Source of the DNA: Spirochaetota bacterium
Lineage (GTDB): Bacteria > Spirochaetota > Leptospiria > Turneriellales > Turneriellaceae
Reading direction: 5' to 3'
Assembly (NCBI GenBank): GCA_029561505.1
Contig: JAKQXK010000046.1
Coordinates: 1-8,414 of the forward strand
Length of the DNA: 8,414 nucleotides
Both the position numbers and the translations under genes were made by a program. Under the pieces are notes generated by a model. It ran no database searches. It had not been told where the DNA came from and worked only from the letters and a program-made list of their open reading frames with translations. Positions 1-6,202 of this stretch are shown in pieces. Numbering within the stretch: the stretch's first letter is position 1; each line of letters begins with the position of its first letter.

Positions 1-213
1 GGTATCTTTAAGGGTGCATTGCAGGCACGCGCATCGCGCATCAATAACCGCATGAAGATAGCCGCTGCCTATGCGATAGCCTCGCTCGCGAATAGCGATC
101 GCAAAGAGCTCGTGCCCGCGCTCTTAAACACCGAAGTGCACCAGCGGGTGACCGACGCGGTAGAACGCGCGGCGCTCGAGTCGGGCGCGGTGAAAAAACT
201 CAGCGAAATGTAG
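1..213 (+). CDS. NAD(P)-dependent malic enzyme, C-terminal fragment
   Basis: This is the last 70 codons of a gene cut by the left edge, read in frame 1 and ending in TAG. The fragment opens with GIFKGALQARASRIN, followed by MKIAAAYAIASLA. This matches the conserved block near the C-terminus of bacterial malic enzymes (typically PGIF-GAL-x-RA-x-x-IN-x-x-MKIAAA-x-A-IA). The tail (LVPALLNTEVHQRVTDAVE and on to ESGAVKK) also fits that family. Malic enzyme oxidatively decarboxylates malate to pyruvate and CO2 in the cytoplasm, reducing NAD or NADP. The Rossmann domain that would show cofactor preference lies outside the window. The gene converges on the esterase gene with only 3 bases between the stop codons. 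A hidden frameshift upstream cannot be excluded. Confidence 0.85.
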   Translation, partial: GIFKGALQARASRINNRMKIAAAYAIASLANSDRKELVPALLNTEVHQRVTDAVERAALESGAVKKLSEM

Positions 214-216
214 TTC

Positions 217-1176
217 TCACCGAGGCTTCGCAATACCAAAAAACTGTACCGAGCGCAGCGCGAAGCAGATTTTTTCGCGCGTGAAATATTCACCGGGTTC
301 ACCGCAGGTGTCGGTTATCGGTACGGTGTGCCCCATCGTGTTCAGCGTATAACCTTCTACCGCCGTCTGCCCTGAGCGGTTTTTGATTCTCACTCGCTTC
401 ACATTGCCGGGCAAAGAAGCCCGAAGTTTACGCTTGCGCTGTAAGCGGTGAACCCGGCTCCACTGGTCTATGGCTGCCTGCATGCGGCTGAACGCGACAT
501 TTTGATCGAGCTTACCATGCCAGATGCTTGCCCGCGGCCAGGTTTTCGGGCGTTTGCCTTTTTTGGACACAGGCGCCAACGTGCGTTCGAGGCATTCAGA
601 GAAATAGGCAATACCCGAGTGGTCGGTTTCGCAGCGATATCCCCCTGCGCCGATTGCCGAAACTGCAGCGAACGTCTGTGGATACGTCGCCGCCAGAATC
701 TGCGCCAGCTGGCCACCCGATGAGAAGCCCGTGACAAAAACTTCTTTTCGCGCAATCGGAAAATTTGCGAGCATATAGCTCACCATCTGCATCACCGACG
801 CAACTTCGCGGCGCTCGGCCCCGGCCGCACCCTGAAGCTGGTGGTTAAAGCACAGGTTGCGGTTATTCTCAGCGCGCTGTTCGGGATACACAACATAGAA
901 GCGGTAGCGATCGGCGAGCTGGTTGAAACCCGCGGCCGAGAACTGTTTTGCCGACCCCGAGCAGCCGTGCAGCGCCACAACCAGCGCGGTGCGCTTTCGC
1001 GGCGCGTTTGCCGGCGCATAAAGCTGCATTGCAAGATTGCCCGGGTTGGTGTCAAAGTTTTCAATCAGTGTGAGGCCAGGCAAAACCATCGTGGTTTGCT
1101 TTTCGTCTGCGCCGATTCGCAGCGCGAGCAGCGAAGAAAATATCAGAAATAAGGCTGGTCGGGGGTGCAGTCGCAT
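217..1176 (-). CDS. Secreted PHB depolymerase / feruloyl esterase-type serine hydrolase (CE1-like)
   Basis: A 319-residue alpha/beta hydrolase with an N-terminal signal peptide (basic RLHPR, hydrophobic stretch about 8-20, likely cut after IGA near residue 23). Family landmarks appear in order: oxyanion loop VVALHGCSG (66-74), YVVYPEQ (94-100), NLCFNH (107-112, equivalent to the N-x-x-x-CWNW region), nucleophile elbow GFSSGG with Ser152, IWHGKLDQNV with Asp224, and MGHTVPI with His283. A complete Ser-Asp-His triad is therefore present. Six cysteines (72, 109, 182, 195, 291, 304) suit disulfides in an exported enzyme. The family hydrolyses short polyhydroxyalkanoates or feruloyl and acetyl esters, and the exact substrate cannot be told here. 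An Arg/Lys-rich stretch (241-267) is unusual. The gene lies 49 bases downstream of the small secreted protein on the same strand, so co-transcription is possible. The ATG at 1176 is chosen because it gives the signal peptide directly. No strong Shine-Dalgarno sequence is visible. Confidence 0.86.
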   Translation of the reverse strand: MRLHPRPALFLIFSSLLALRIGADEKQTTMVLPGLTLIENFDTNPGNLAMQLYAPANAPRKRTALVVALHGCSGSAKQFSAAGFNQLADRYRFYVVYPEQRAENNRNLCFNHQLQGAAGAERREVASVMQMVSYMLANFPIARKEVFVTGFSSGGQLAQILAATYPQTFAAVSAIGAGGYRCETDHSGIAYFSECLERTLAPVSKKGKRPKTWPRASIWHGKLDQNVAFSRMQAAIDQWSRVHRLQRKRKLRASLPGNVKRVRIKNRSGQTAVEGYTLNTMGHTVPITDTCGEPGEYFTREKICFALRSVQFFGIAKPR

Positions 1177-1225
1177 TCAAGCGACACTGCCGCGTCAGGT
1201 GACAGCCACGCAATGAAGTTGCTGA

Positions 1226-1678
1226 TTATTCTTCATGGGTTAATGGGGTCTTCTGCATTTTCACGCTGCCTTTTGTCCAATAAGACGATACGGTGGTCGC
1301 AACTTCCCGCTGCGTGACCACGAACGCCACCCTGTCGCCGAACTCTTTCGATTCGAAGCGAAATTTCGTCGCCGCTGACTTGCGCCTGAGATCACATTCG
1401 ACGCTGCCTGCCGAGAAGCCCATACCATCTGCGAGACCCGGGCAATATTGATAAGACCACTTGCGTCCCGGCATCAGATGTTCGGTTCTGAATTCAGCGC
1501 CAAGGCCCTGGTGAGTACAGGTCAGCGTCACGGCTTCTGCCGAGTTATTGCTGATGCTCCAGCAGCTTTGGTCTGCGGTGTCGCGGCATGTGGCGAACTC
1601 ATGCGCAGGGGCGGATGTATTCATGAAAAGCAGCGGCACCGCCACCAAGGCTGCGCGCAATATTCGTGCGGTTCTCAT
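1226..1678 (-). CDS. Small secreted cysteine-containing protein of unknown function, S1-like pattern
   Basis: A 150-residue protein when started at the internal ATG at 1678. This start gives a clean signal peptide (RTARILRAA, then hydrophobic LVAVPLLFM, cleavage after APA at residue 25) and has AAAGG just upstream. The frame is open back to an ATG at 1771 (181 aa), but the extra 31 residues would bury the signal sequence. The mature part is predicted to be mostly beta, with five cysteines (31, 39, 54, 79, 95). It reads I-x-N then L-x-C, LG, an MPG turn, WSYQYC, V-x-CDL and KFRFES. I recognise no bacterial family with certainty. The spacing loosely recalls plant self-incompatibility S1 proteins (I-x-N, a Cys, L, a Gly turn, an aromatic strand, Y/F-Cys-L, F-x-F). 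It is upstream of the esterase on the same strand and divergent from the META protein. Function is unknown. Confidence 0.7.
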   Translation of the reverse strand: MRTARILRAALVAVPLLFMNTSAPAHEFATCRDTADQSCWSISNNSAEAVTLTCTHQGLGAEFRTEHLMPGRKWSYQYCPGLADGMGFSAGSVECDLRRKSAATKFRFESKEFGDRVAFVVTQREVATTVSSYWTKGSVKMQKTPLTHEE

Positions 1679-1797
1679 AACCTTTCGACTCTGCAGCCGA
1701 CAGATTGGTTCAGTTTTCTTTGCAGGTTTCGATGCCTGCACCGACCGCATCTGCGCGAAATTTTTGATCATTCGCCGGCCCGGTTCGTCGAAACTTC
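1679..1797. promoter_or_regulatory. Divergent intergenic region, presumed promoters both ways
   Basis: This gap separates two divergently transcribed genes, so it should hold the start signals for both, assuming the shorter start of the minus-strand gene. I see no convincing -35/-10 pair on either strand. The only structure noted is a short inverted repeat, GCAGG and CCTGC with 8 bases between, at about 1724-1741. The assignment rests on gene orientation alone. Confidence 0.3.
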
Positions 1798-2574
1798 ATG
1801 AAGCATATGCTGACCCTGACCACAATGGTGGTTGTTTTGGCCGGTGCAGCCTGCCGCGCGCACGACATCAGAGACGCGGGCGGCAACGCCCTCACGAACC
1901 GCTGGCTCTACAGTTCAGGTGATGGCATCGGCAAAATCGAAAAATTTGAACCTTCTTTGACCTTGAATGCCGGTCAGGTCTCAGGCTGGACAGGCTGCAA
2001 CCATCTGCAGGCAGATTTTTCAGTATCTGGCAACACCATCAAGATACGGCAAAAAATGAAAACGTCGCTTCCCTGCCCGTCGCAGGCTGCGGTGGCCGGC
2101 GAGCAGGCATTTGAAAACCTGCTACAGTCTGTCGCCCGATACGAGACCGGTGCGGGTGTACTTCGCCTGATTACCCCCGAAGGGAAGCAACTCGTCATGC
2201 GTGCGTACGTACCCGCACCCCGGGCGACGCTTGTCGGCAGCGAATGGAAAATGCTGAGCGCCGCGATGCTACCTGGGGCGGTCGGCACTTCAGAAATGAT
2301 TCAGGCGCACCGGGCGACGTTTGACACACGCCGGCTCAGGCTGAGCCAGCCATGCTATGAAATTTCGGCCGACTATGCGGCGAGCGAGGCTGGCATGAGC
2401 TTCAGCAACGTCAGCGTGGTTCAGCGGGCGTGTACAGAGAAGCGTGAAGCTGAATTTACTTTGCAATACCTTCAGCCGATGTTCGCGAGAATAAACCGCT
2501 ACACAATTAGCGAGCGCCGGTTGAGTCTCTATGCAGGCGAAGACTTTCAGCTTGATTTTGAGGCAAAACCATGA
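1798..2574 (+). CDS. Two-domain META (HslJ-like) envelope protein, probable lipoprotein
   Basis: A 258-residue exported protein. Its N-terminus is a signal peptide (MKHMLTLTTMVVVLAGAAC) with Cys19 in a relaxed lipobox (G-A-A-C rather than L-x-x-C), so lipid attachment is likely but not certain. Residues about 33-138 form a META/DUF306 domain: NRWLY, the strand SLTLNAGQVSG, the signature GWTGCN (63-68), then TSLPCPS (89-95) and E-x-x-F in GEQAFENLL, ending in LRLITPEGKQLVMR. A second, degenerate copy follows at about 145-256 (VGSEWKM, RLRLSQPCYEISADY, LSLYAGEDFQLDFEA). It keeps the pattern but has lost the GCN signature. In E. coli the META protein HslJ is linked to heat shock and novobiocin resistance, but no reaction is known. 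No good ribosome site precedes the ATG; a second in-frame ATG is at 1807. The stop TGA overlaps an ATG of the next open frame. Confidence 0.8.
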   Translation: MKHMLTLTTMVVVLAGAACRAHDIRDAGGNALTNRWLYSSGDGIGKIEKFEPSLTLNAGQVSGWTGCNHLQADFSVSGNTIKIRQKMKTSLPCPSQAAVAGEQAFENLLQSVARYETGAGVLRLITPEGKQLVMRAYVPAPRATLVGSEWKMLSAAMLPGAVGTSEMIQAHRATFDTRRLRLSQPCYEISADYAASEAGMSFSNVSVVQRACTEKREAEFTLQYLQPMFARINRYTISERRLSLYAGEDFQLDFEAKP

Positions 2575-2645
2575 TGATGCTCCGCAGCCTGGTCGCGAGG
2601 CCCAAAAACCCTCGACCGGGTATATCGCGCATGGGATATGCAGCT

Positions 2646-3620
2646 ATGAAGAAGTTAGATATCCTCATGGTTGTGTTGGCAACGGCTTTCGTTGCCTGCA
2701 AAGAGCAGGCGAAGCCTGTAACAACGCACGCTGCGGCCGTGGTCTTTGTTGTCGGCAGCGACGCCCGAATCTTCACGGCAAAGGGTGAGAGCAAAGCGGT
2801 CAAAGGTGCGATCTTGCATGAGGCCGATAAGGTGCAGACAGGCAAAAAATCTCAGGTAGACCTGCTGCTGCCCAACGATATTCTTATTCGCATCGACCAG
2901 AATTCGACGGTCGAAATGAAAGAGTTCAGGCTCGGTGAAGGCGGTATTCAAACCGACCGCCTGATGCTGCAGAAGGGTACTGTTTTTGCAAAGGTCGCGA
3001 AGCTCGATAAAAAATCAGCGTTTGCGATTCAGACGCCGACGATTGTCGCGGGTGTGCGCGGCACCCAGTTCATGACCGAAGCCGACGAATCGGGTCAGGG
3101 CAAAGTTGCCGTCATCGAAGGTAAGGTTGCCGTTGAATCGGCAAAAACCGGCAAGACCGAAGAAGTCACCGAGGGCGAGCAGGTTCAGCTGAACGACACG
3201 GGCAACCTCGTCGAAAGCAAAATGGACGAAGCGACCGCCGCAAAAACCAATGCGCTGTCGGCTGTCGCAAAAATCAAAGAGCAAGACCTGCAAAACTTTC
3301 AGAATATTCTGGGTGACCAGCAGAAGCTGCTCGACAAAGCCGGCGGCGCCGACAAGCTCAAGGGCATGATGGATGACAGCGACAAGCGCATTCAAGACCA
3401 GAAAGACATGACAAAAGAAAAGGTCGAGGGTCTCAAGGGCCAGACCGACACCAAAATTCAAGACATGAAAGCGTCGACCGAAGGTAAAGTTCAGCAGAGC
3501 ACTGAGAAGGTCGATACGATGAAAACTGACACACAGAAAAAAATCGATTCGATGAAAGGCGGCGGTTCAGTCGAAGATGCGAAGAAAAAGCAAGAAGAAC
3601 TTTTTAAGAAGTTTCCGTAA
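2646..3620 (+). CDS. FecR-domain lipoprotein with helical repeat tail
   Basis: A 324-residue protein from the chosen ATG at 2646. It starts with a lipoprotein signal (KKLDILMVVLATAFVAC, lipid Cys18), and GGGA lies 9 bases upstream. Residues about 30-190 form a FecR-type beta domain: VVGSDARIFT, a VKGAILHEADKVQTG-like segment, LLLPNDILIRID, LQKGTVFAKV, then the hallmark FAIQTPTIVAGVRGTQF (126-142) and VAVIEGKVAVES. From about 195 to 320 the protein is charged, Gly-poor and helical, with imperfect 11-residue units of the form T-x-x-K-V/I-x-x-M/L-K (about 256-303). This suggests an amphipathic or coiled-coil tail. No FecI sigma factor or TonB receptor is nearby, so a classical FecIR role is unlikely; an envelope scaffold or binding role is inferred. 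Leptospira has similar FecR-type lipoproteins. The frame is open back to 2571, overlapping the META stop, which would add 25 residues ahead of the signal peptide. Confidence 0.84.
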   Translation: MKKLDILMVVLATAFVACKEQAKPVTTHAAAVVFVVGSDARIFTAKGESKAVKGAILHEADKVQTGKKSQVDLLLPNDILIRIDQNSTVEMKEFRLGEGGIQTDRLMLQKGTVFAKVAKLDKKSAFAIQTPTIVAGVRGTQFMTEADESGQGKVAVIEGKVAVESAKTGKTEEVTEGEQVQLNDTGNLVESKMDEATAAKTNALSAVAKIKEQDLQNFQNILGDQQKLLDKAGGADKLKGMMDDSDKRIQDQKDMTKEKVEGLKGQTDTKIQDMKASTEGKVQQSTEKVDTMKTDTQKKIDSMKGGGSVEDAKKKQEELFKKFP

Positions 3621-3628
3621 ATGAGGCA

Positions 3629-3658
3629 GTTCTGCAAGGCCATGACTCCTTGCAGAAC
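3629..3658 (+). terminator. Perfect 11-bp stem-loop after the FecR gene
   Basis: GTTCTGCAAGG and CCTTGCAGAAC form a perfect 11-bp stem around the 8-base loop CCATGACT, starting 8 bases after the FecR stop codon. It is placed like a transcription terminator, but only GTAAAATCTTT follows, so there is no real U-tract. The methyltransferase ATG lies 11 bases past the stem. It may therefore act as an attenuator, an RNA 3'-end stabiliser or a leader hairpin instead of a full terminator. Confidence 0.6.
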
Positions 3659-3669
3659 GTAAAATCTTT

Positions 3670-4431
3670 ATGGGCTTTTCTGACCATTTTTCTACACAGT
3701 CAGTTGTTTACGCTGAGTTCAGGCCGAATTACCCCGAAGAAATTTTTGCCTGGTTGAGTAGCCAGTGCAAAGAGCGCAACCTTTGTTGGGATGCAGCGAC
3801 CGGTAACGGCCAGGCGGCTGAAGCTCTCGCCGGGTATTTTGCCCGCGTCTACGCATCAGATGGCAGCGCCTCACAGATTGCCGCTGCAAGAAAATCGGCC
3901 AATATCGAATACGCTGTTGAGGTTGCCGAACAAACGCGGCTTACAGCAGAGAGCTGCGATCTCGTCACCGTTGCGCAGGCATATCATTGGTTTGACCACG
4001 CGAAATTTCACGCCGAAGTCTCGCGAGTTCTGAAGCCTGCAGGCGTGCTCGCTGTCTGGGGGTATGGCCTGCACGAGGTTACGCCGCAGATCGATGCAGT
4101 GACGCACGAATATTACCATGATGTCGTTGGTGCACATTGGCCGGCCGAGCGGCGCCATGTCGAAAATCACTACGCAGAAATAGCGTTTCCTTTCGCCGAA
4201 ATGCCGACACCGCAGTGGCAGATTCGTGCCGAATATTCTCTGCCCGAACTTCTGGGTTATCTCGAATCGTGGTCGGCGACGCAGCGTTACCGCAAAGAAA
4301 ATTCTAAAGATCCGTTGGCTCTCGTCAAAACAAAGCTAGCCGCCGTCTGGGGTGATGCGAAAACCCGCACCGTACGCTGGCCGATTTTTATGCGCGTGGG
4401 GCGTAAGAATCACTCAGCAATGGGTTTTTGA
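3670..4431 (+). CDS. Class I SAM-dependent methyltransferase (Methyltransf_11 type)
   Basis: A 253-residue cytoplasmic protein. It starts with FSDHFSTQSVVYAEFRPNYP, typical of a group of small-molecule methyltransferases with the pattern DHFS-x(6)-YA-x-FRP-x-YP. SAM-binding motif I is CWDAATGNGQAA (39-50), with Asp41, Gly45 and Gly47. Asp64 in YASDGSASQI ends strand 2. LVTVAQAYHWFD (98-109) is the post-II motif and RVLKPAGVLAVWGYG (119-133) is motif III. The C-terminal third is the variable acceptor-binding part, so the substrate cannot be named. It resembles yeast Tmt1-like and UbiE-like enzymes only in the core. The start ATG has no clear Shine-Dalgarno sequence and sits just downstream of the hairpin. 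The gene converges with ldh, leaving a 15-base gap, too short for its own terminator. Confidence 0.84.
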   Translation: MGFSDHFSTQSVVYAEFRPNYPEEIFAWLSSQCKERNLCWDAATGNGQAAEALAGYFARVYASDGSASQIAAARKSANIEYAVEVAEQTRLTAESCDLVTVAQAYHWFDHAKFHAEVSRVLKPAGVLAVWGYGLHEVTPQIDAVTHEYYHDVVGAHWPAERRHVENHYAEIAFPFAEMPTPQWQIRAEYSLPELLGYLESWSATQRYRKENSKDPLALVKTKLAAVWGDAKTRTVRWPIFMRVGRKNHSAMGF

Positions 4432-4446
4432 AATACGATTTTGTTG

Positions 4447-5358
4447 CTATAACTTCGCGAGAAAATCGCGCAAAACGGTTGCACTTGTTTCGAGTTTCTT
4501 GTTCTCGTCTGGCGACAGGTTGACCCCGATGGTGTCGATCACGCCCGCCTCACCGACGAGACGGGGCAGTGAGAGCGCGACAGAATGCAACGGTGAATGC
4601 GCGCTGACGGTATGAATGGCCCTCTCTTTTCGTAGCACGGTTTCAACGAGGCGCGCGATAACGGCGCCGATACCGAAAGCCGTGGCGCCTTTTCCCGCTA
4701 TTATTTTGTACGCGGCATGCCTCACCTCATCGTCGATGCGCGCGATCGTCGTCGCGTCAAATTCGATGCGGCGGCTGCGGCAAAACTCTTTGTAGTCCAT
4801 TCCCGCTACGGTGACGATTGACCACGCAAGCACCTCGCTGTCACCGTGCTCGCCGACCACGTAACCGTGCACATGGCGCGCATCGACACCCGCGTGTTCG
4901 CCGAGCAGGGCCCTGAATCTGGCGGTGTCGAGGGTGGTGCCTGTGCCAAAAACCCGCGCAGCCTTACCGGCCAGGTTTTCGGTAAGTGCAGTCATAATAT
5001 CGACCGGGTTTGTTGCGACGATCAGCACCGCTTCTGGCGCATACCGCATGACCTGCGGCACGATCTCGCGAAAGATCGCGGCGTTGCGCGCGAGCAGCGC
5101 GAGTCTCGTTTCACCCGGCGCCTGATTGACCCCGGCCGCCAGCACAACTACAGACGCACCTGTGATATCGTCGAAGCCCCCGGCTCGAATCTTGATTGCA
5201 TGCGACACGGGTGTCGCATGCAAGATGTCGTTGGCTTCGGCTGCGGCGCGCTCATGATTTTTGTCGACGAGTACAATTTCACGGCAACTGCCGCGCAGCG
5301 TCATTGCATACGCACACGCCGCACCGACAAAGCCGGTACCGACGACTGCGACTTTCAA
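4447..5358 (-). CDS. ldh: L-lactate dehydrogenase
   Basis: A 303-residue NAD-dependent dehydrogenase of the lactate/malate family. The N-terminal dinucleotide site is VVGTGFVGAA (5-14) and Asp32 ends strand 2 (VLVD), favouring NAD over NADP. The active-site loop reads AGVNQAPGETR (75-85). Gln79 sits where malate dehydrogenases carry Arg, and this marks lactate/pyruvate specificity. Arg85, Asn117 (ATNPVD), Asp144 and Arg147 (LDTARF), and catalytic His171 (GEHGDSE) are all present, as is the GKGATAFGIG helix. It interconverts pyruvate and L-lactate in the cytoplasm, recycling NAD during fermentation or using lactate. Length is slightly short but complete. The start is TTG, one base after the TAA of the upstream membrane-protein gene, so translation is probably coupled. 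A 28-bp palindrome lies over codons 46-54. Confidence 0.93.
   Translation of the reverse strand: MKVAVVGTGFVGAACAYAMTLRGSCREIVLVDKNHERAAAEANDILHATPVSHAIKIRAGGFDDITGASVVVLAAGVNQAPGETRLALLARNAAIFREIVPQVMRYAPEAVLIVATNPVDIMTALTENLAGKAARVFGTGTTLDTARFRALLGEHAGVDARHVHGYVVGEHGDSEVLAWSIVTVAGMDYKEFCRSRRIEFDATTIARIDDEVRHAAYKIIAGKGATAFGIGAVIARLVETVLRKERAIHTVSAHSPLHSVALSLPRLVGEAGVIDTIGVNLSPDENKKLETSATVLRDFLAKL
5196..5223. repeat. 28-bp near-perfect palindrome inside ldh
   Basis: TTGCATGCGACAC and GTGTCGCATGCAA are perfect 13-base inverted arms around a 2-base GG spacer, so 26 of 28 bases pair. Each arm contains GCATGC. It encodes LHATPVSHA of the lactate dehydrogenase (codons 46-54), a region that matches the family, so it is not a foreign insertion. 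It could form an mRNA hairpin or bind a dimeric protein; neither is shown. Confidence 0.8.
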
Positions 5359-5359
5359 A

Positions 5360-6079
5360 TTAATTCTCTGCCCACCACCGGTTTTTCAGAGGCAGCAGCT
5401 TAATCAGTATATAGGCCCAGAAGAACGCCGTGAATAGCGTCATGATTTCGATTGAATACTGTTTCAGAACACCCAGCGCTGCGAAAGCGAACGCTGCCGT
5501 CAGCACGAACGAGAGGCCACGGCGGCCTTCGCGGCGCAGCAGAACCGAAGCGGGTAAGCCAGCCAACCCCAGAAACAGCCACTTAACGCGCGTGAAGACA
5601 ATCAGCTGCGGCAAATGCTGTTCTGCCAGCGATTCGGTGCCCGCTTCGATGATGTTGAAGATGGCCATGTTCTCAATGACGTCGCCGACTGCCGTCACGG
5701 CGACCAAAATAATCGAGAGATATATCCACCCTTTTGCGGCGCCATGGCGGTGAATCAGCAAAAGATTCAGAAACAGGTAGGCGAGCGAATAGACGGTGAT
5801 ATAGCCAAAGTCAAGCCACGTACCGAGAAAGAAGGCTGCGCGCGATTTTTGCCCGGCGTCGCTCTGAGGGTCGCCGAGAATATCCCAGATTTCTTGCGTT
5901 GTCCATGCGAGTTCTAGCCCGACGACTGGCATATTGAGACCCGGCTGCATCGCGCGCACAGGTTTTGGCGGGTGCACGATCGCGAGCACGACAGACAAGA
6001 TCAGAAGCGCTACCACGCTCGCAAAGAGCGCGTTACGCAGGCGGCTGTTATTCATCATGCGTGAAGGTGTCTTGGGCAT
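5360..6079 (-). CDS. Polytopic inner-membrane protein of unknown function
   Basis: About 239 residues from the ATG at 6079. Other in-frame starts are a TTG at 6103 and ATGs at 6058 and 6055; none has a clear Shine-Dalgarno sequence, so the N-terminus is uncertain. About six hydrophobic segments are visible (roughly 16-35, 82-109, 118-141, 160-181, 187-204, 209-229). A large loop (36-80) follows the first, containing LELAWTTQEIWDIL. Polar residues within or near the membrane look conserved-like: W-x-D at 88-90, then Y-x-x-x-Y, D-x-x-E-N at 133-137, and KW at 166-167. This resembles a group of uncharacterised bacterial membrane proteins that I cannot name. It lies immediately upstream of ldh with one base between stop and start, so the two are likely co-transcribed. 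A link to lactate or pyruvate is only a guess from position. Confidence 0.72.
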   Translation of the reverse strand: MPKTPSRMMNNSRLRNALFASVVALLILSVVLAIVHPPKPVRAMQPGLNMPVVGLELAWTTQEIWDILGDPQSDAGQKSRAAFFLGTWLDFGYITVYSLAYLFLNLLLIHRHGAAKGWIYLSIILVAVTAVGDVIENMAIFNIIEAGTESLAEQHLPQLIVFTRVKWLFLGLAGLPASVLLRREGRRGLSFVLTAAFAFAALGVLKQYSIEIMTLFTAFFWAYILIKLLPLKNRWWAEN

Positions 6080-6136
6080 TTGGCCCGGCAAGGGTTTTCT
6101 CAACGCCGTTTGCGGGGCTTCAGGGGTGAGTAAATA

Positions 6137-6152
6137 TTAACCAAATGGTTAA
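6137..6152. promoter_or_regulatory. Operator-like palindrome upstream of tolC
   Basis: TTAACCAAATGGTTAA is a 16-bp inverted repeat with 7-base perfect arms and a 2-base AA centre. It lies in an AT-rich island (TAAAT before, AAATTTTTT after) within GC-rich surroundings. It sits between the divergent membrane-protein and TolC genes, 50 bases before the tolC ATG. AACC/GGTT dyads of this size are typical of dimeric repressors such as TetR or MarR types, which often control efflux genes. No regulator gene is in the window. A weak TTGGGC-18-TACATT pair follows it (6158-6187) but would leave almost no leader. Confidence 0.5.
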
Positions 6153-6202
6153 ATTTTTTGGGCTATCGTGTGGCGGCGCATTACATTATTGGCAGAAACT
6201 CT

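Noticed and set aside
448..755. Open frames on both strands inside the esterase gene
   Set aside because: They overlap a full-length hydrolase with a complete catalytic triad and show no domain pattern of their own.
3015..3461. A 148-codon minus-strand frame opposite the FecR gene
   Set aside because: Its Leu/Phe-rich make-up is the mirror of the Lys/Glu-rich helix codons on the plus strand. It has no start signal and no family resemblance.
4456..4470. Small CGCGA/TCGCG hairpin as a bidirectional terminator between the methyltransferase gene and ldh
   Set aside because: The 5-bp stem lies inside the ldh coding end and has no U-tract on either strand.
4846..5403. A 185-codon plus-strand frame opposite ldh
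   Set aside because: It is an antisense shadow of a well-conserved dehydrogenase. Its sequence has no recognisable motifs.
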